64,000 nt of DNA from an uncultured Eubacteriales bacterium (GTDB lineage: Bacteria > Bacillota > Clostridia > Oscillospirales > Acutalibacteraceae): the NCBI GenBank assembly GCA_934667845.1, contig CAKUMQ010000001.1, positions 1-64,000 on the forward strand, written 5' to 3'. Position numbers and translations under genes: made by a program. The notes under the pieces are model-generated. The model made no database searches. It saw nothing but the letters and a program-made list of their open reading frames with translations, and was not told where the DNA came from. Below are positions 61,582-64,000 of the stretch, one piece after another; positions within the stretch are counted from its first letter, which is position 1, and each line of letters opens with the position of its first letter.

Positions 61582-61655
61582 AGACCGTGCGTTTTATATG
61601 AGGATCTGTACCGGGAGCAGCTCCCGGACGAGGTATAAAAAGGAGAGTGCGGTCT

Positions 61656-63710
61656 ATGCGCAGAATTCCCTATGTCAACATTAAGCAGGGCAGTCATTCC
61701 TGCGAGCGCCTGTCCACCGGCAGTACTCTGCCGCTGACCCAGCGCCCGTTTGCGATGGCGTCGTTTCTTCCCCAGACCGACGGGCGGCGGTCCCCGTGGT
61801 TTTATCATCCGGACGATTATTCGATCGAGGGCATCCGGCTGACCCATCAGCCCAGCCCGTGGATCAACGATTACGGTACAGTGCTGTTCCTGCCGCAGAC
61901 CGGCGTGCCCGAAACCGAGATGCAGCGGGCGTTTTCCGGCTATCGGCCGGAGGAGGCGGTGCTGCGTCCCGACCGTCTGGAGGTGAGCTTTGACCGCTAT
62001 CAGACGACGGTGACGCTCGTGCCGACGATGCGCGGCGCGTATTTCACGGTGGAATACGGCGACGGCCGCGCGCCGTTCCTCAGCTTTTTCCCGACGCTCG
62101 GCAGCTACGGCTATCGGCTGGATGCCGAAAATGATCGGCTGATCGGCTGGACGGACGGGCACAGCATAGATATCAACGAGAAATTCAAAATGTATTTTGT
62201 CGTGCAGTTTGCCGCAAAAACGGTGGACGCGGAAAACAGCCGCGTGTTTGCCGCCGGACGACCGGCGGCTGCCGGTACGGCGGTCGAAGGCGCGGGCGCC
62301 GGGATCCATGTGGCGCTGCGCAGGGCGGTCGTCGAAGCGCAGATGGCGATCTCCTATATCAGCGAGGAGCAGGCGATGGAAAACCTGCGCCAGGACAGCC
62401 GCGCGGGCGGACTGTCCGCCGCCGCGGACGAGGCGGAGGCGGAGTGGGAGGAGCATCTGTCCCGCATGGATATCGACGCCTATGACGAGGCGCAGCTGCG
62501 CACGTTCTATTCCTGCCTGTACCGCTGCTTTTTGTTCCCCCATGCCGCCTATGAGGTGACGGCGGTGGGCGAGGAGGTGCACTTTGTGCCCTCCACCGGC
62601 GGTGTCGGTCCCGGCAAGCGCTATGCCGACATGGGGTTCTGGGATGTCTATCGCACGCTGTTCCCGCTGTTTACGCTGATTGCCCGCGAGGAATACGCGG
62701 ATATGCTGGCTGCCTTTGTGCAGGATTACCGCGAGTGCGGCTGGCTGCCGCGCTGGCCGTCGCTCGGCGAGGTCGGCTGCATGCCCAGCACGCTGATCGA
62801 CGCGGTCATTGCCGATGCCGTGGTCAAGGGGATCGGCGACAAGGCGCTGTGGGAGGCGGCACTCGAGGGGATGCTCCACCACGCGAACCACGCGGCGCCG
62901 GTCAACTGCTACGGCCGCACCGGCGTGGAGGCGTATCTGCAGTACGGCTATGTGCCGGACGGCGTGGTGAACCCGTCGGTCAACCTGACGCTCGACGCGG
63001 CCTACGGCGATTTCTGCATCGCGCAGGTGGCGGCGGTGCTCGGCAAGACCGATATCGAAAAGGAATACCGCGCGCGGGCGCTCAACTATCAGAAGCTGTT
63101 TGACAAAGAGACCGGTTTTATGCGGGCAAAGGACAAAGAGGGGCGCTTCATCGAGCCGTTCGACCCTTTCCGCTGGGGCGGCCCCTACTGCGAGAGCAGC
63201 GCGTGGCAGGCGACGTTTGCAGTGCCGCATGATGTGGACGGCCTTGCGGCGCTCTACGGCGGGCGCGATAAGATGATCGCGAAGCTTGACGAGCTGTTTG
63301 CCGCGCCTGCCCAGCGGTATGATCCCGCCGGTTACGGCTTTGTGATCCACGAGATGGTGGAAATGGCGCGGGCGGATTTCGGTCAGTGCGCGATCTCGAA
63401 TCAGCCGAGCTTCCACCTGCCGTATCTGTATGCGGCGCTCGGCGCGCAGGACAAGACGGATCACTGGGTGAAGCGGCTCTGCCTTGAGGCATTCTCGGCG
63501 GCGGACGACGGCTTCCCCGGCGACGAGGACAACGGCACAACGGCGGCGTGGTACATATTCAGCTCTCTCGGGCTGTATCCGCTCTGCCCCGGCAAGCCGG
63601 AATACGTCCGCGGTCCGATGCTGGTCTCCGCCGCGCGGATCGGCGGAAAGGAATGGGACAACCGCGGGCTGCCGTCGGTGTTCCCCGCCTCCTGCGTCCC
63701 GACGCGATAA
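61656..63710 (+). CDS. GH92 family glycoside hydrolase, possible mannose-phosphodiester type
   Basis: 684 residues. The GH92 start (GSHSCERLSTGSTLPLTQ) and the catalytic-base region GDEDNGTTAAWY with both Asp residues are present. Where GH92 alpha-mannosidases have the general acid Glu (N-E-P-S-x-H), this protein has Gln583 (SNQPSFHLPY). The same change is described in a GH92 enzyme that uncaps mannose-1-phospho-6-mannose, where a phosphate leaving group needs no acid. No signal peptide, so cytoplasmic. The C-terminus is about 40-50 residues shorter than usual. ATG 61656 follows AGGAG. Confidence 0.88.
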   Translation: MRRIPYVNIKQGSHSCERLSTGSTLPLTQRPFAMASFLPQTDGRRSPWFYHPDDYSIEGIRLTHQPSPWINDYGTVLFLPQTGVPETEMQRAFSGYRPEEAVLRPDRLEVSFDRYQTTVTLVPTMRGAYFTVEYGDGRAPFLSFFPTLGSYGYRLDAENDRLIGWTDGHSIDINEKFKMYFVVQFAAKTVDAENSRVFAAGRPAAAGTAVEGAGAGIHVALRRAVVEAQMAISYISEEQAMENLRQDSRAGGLSAAADEAEAEWEEHLSRMDIDAYDEAQLRTFYSCLYRCFLFPHAAYEVTAVGEEVHFVPSTGGVGPGKRYADMGFWDVYRTLFPLFTLIAREEYADMLAAFVQDYRECGWLPRWPSLGEVGCMPSTLIDAVIADAVVKGIGDKALWEAALEGMLHHANHAAPVNCYGRTGVEAYLQYGYVPDGVVNPSVNLTLDAAYGDFCIAQVAAVLGKTDIEKEYRARALNYQKLFDKETGFMRAKDKEGRFIEPFDPFRWGGPYCESSAWQATFAVPHDVDGLAALYGGRDKMIAKLDELFAAPAQRYDPAGYGFVIHEMVEMARADFGQCAISNQPSFHLPYLYAALGAQDKTDHWVKRLCLEAFSAADDGFPGDEDNGTTAAWYIFSSLGLYPLCPGKPEYVRGPMLVSAARIGGKEWDNRGLPSVFPASCVPTR

Positions 63711-63731
63711 GTATTTTTTGCACACACTCCT

Positions 63732-63766
63732 GCCCGACCGCCTTTTACGGAGACGGTCGGGCTTTT
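63732..63766 (+). terminator. Intrinsic terminator after GH92 gene
   Basis: A perfect 9-bp stem (63732-63740 with 63754-63762) with a 13-nt loop, then TTTT. Confidence 0.8.
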
Positions 63767-63797
63767 CCTGTACAGAGAATAATTCCCGGTGCAGGGC

Positions 63798-63826
63798 TTT
63801 ACTTTTTTGCGACACTGTGTTAAAAT
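63798..63826 (+). promoter_or_regulatory. Promoter of YerC-type gene
   Basis: TTTACT (63798-63803), a 17-bp spacer and TAAAAT (63821-63826). Confidence 0.75.
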
Positions 63827-63891
63827 GAACCTATTCACGCCCGCATGGGCGAAAAACGGAAAAAACAAATCATTCGGGAGGAAAACCATCC

Positions 63892-64000
63892 ATGAATGCC
63901 AAGCTGCAAAATCAGAATACCGCCTTTTTGTATGAGGCGGTGCTGGCTCTGCGCACTCCGGAGGAATGCGCGCGTTTTTTTGAGGATCTGTGTACCGTGC
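63892..64000 (+). CDS. YerC/YecD TrpR-related protein, N-terminal part
   Basis: The window ends after 36 codons. The visible start (AFLYEAVLALRTPEECARFF then EDLCTV) matches the N-terminal helices of the YerC/YecD TrpR-like family, small DNA-binding proteins of Firmicutes. GGGAGG precedes the ATG at suitable spacing. Its target genes are unknown. Confidence 0.8.
   Translation, partial: MNAKLQNQNTAFLYEAVLALRTPEECARFFEDLCTV

Noticed and set aside
61406..61650. T-box leader upstream of glycyl-tRNA synthetase
   Set aside because: The glyS promoter lies about 45-70 bp from the ATG, leaving no room for a T-box, and no T-box core sequence was seen.
1..64000. tRNA or rRNA genes
   Set aside because: I looked through the intergenic stretches and saw no CCA-ended cloverleaf or rRNA-like sequence.

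Overview
The window is GC-rich DNA with dense, mostly co-directional genes. It suggests a fermentative Clostridia bacterium, probably Oscillospirales-like or a related gut lineage. Evidence includes a SAM-I riboswitch on metK, an MsmX/UgpC-type shared sugar ATPase, LacI and AraC sugar regulators, dimeric-type glycyl-tRNA synthetase, a TrpR/YerC-type protein, strong AGGAGG ribosome binding sites and sigma-A-like promoters with 16-17 bp spacers. The taxonomic call is inference from gene content and composition only.

Left part (1-10.8 kb): a mannoside/glycoside cluster. It holds the end of one GH2 beta-mannosidase-like gene, a divergent Gfo/Idh/MocA oxidoreductase, a LacI regulator, a second GH2 beta-mannosidase-like enzyme, a ROK sugar kinase, a SIS phosphosugar isomerase and a 991-residue GH106-like hydrolase. 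The lacI promoter region and the leader of the GH2 gene share a duplicated, palindrome-containing block, so LacI probably controls itself and the operon. From 10.8 to 19.2 kb there is housekeeping and general metabolism: a lipoprotein, a DUF4830 protein, an RsuA-type pseudouridine synthase, the MsmX/UgpC ATPase, a polar amino-acid ABC importer with a complex operator, riboswitch-controlled metK, and an AraC regulator.

Central part (19.4-48.9 kb): 19 genes run in the same direction with gaps under 100 bp. This looks like one large Gram-positive glycan-utilisation locus. It begins with surface or secreted proteins: two lipoproteins of an unassigned TIM-barrel-like family and three anchored proteins with binding or esterase domains. 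Next comes a mirror-image transport block: binding protein, permease, permease, NHL/TPR/Yip1 membrane protein, DUF5696 protein, permease, permease, binding protein. No ATPase lies inside the block; the MsmX-type ATPase at 13 kb is the obvious candidate. Cytoplasmic enzymes follow: a third member of the TIM-barrel-like family, an ADP-ribosylglycohydrolase-fold protein, a phosphomannose-isomerase-like cupin protein, a GH38 alpha-mannosidase, an SGNH hydrolase and a phosphotriesterase-family protein. The AraC regulator just upstream is the likely controller.

Right part (49-64 kb): a UvrA-like ATPase, AlkA-type glycosylase and Ogt methyltransferase form a DNA alkylation-repair set. A short-chain dehydrogenase and a decayed glycyl-radical-enzyme activase follow. 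A minus-strand operon carries an alpha/beta hydrolase, MalQ, a DUF3737 protein and a PatB-like C-S lyase. Glycyl-tRNA synthetase (minus) is divergent from a GH92 enzyme (plus), and the start of a YerC/TrpR-like gene closes the window. The GH92 enzyme has Gln where alpha-mannosidases of the family have their catalytic acid Glu, as in the described mannose-phosphodiester-cleaving GH92 subtype. With GH2, GH38, GH92 and the isomerase-like gene, this points to use of mannose-rich glycans, possibly including phosphomannans.
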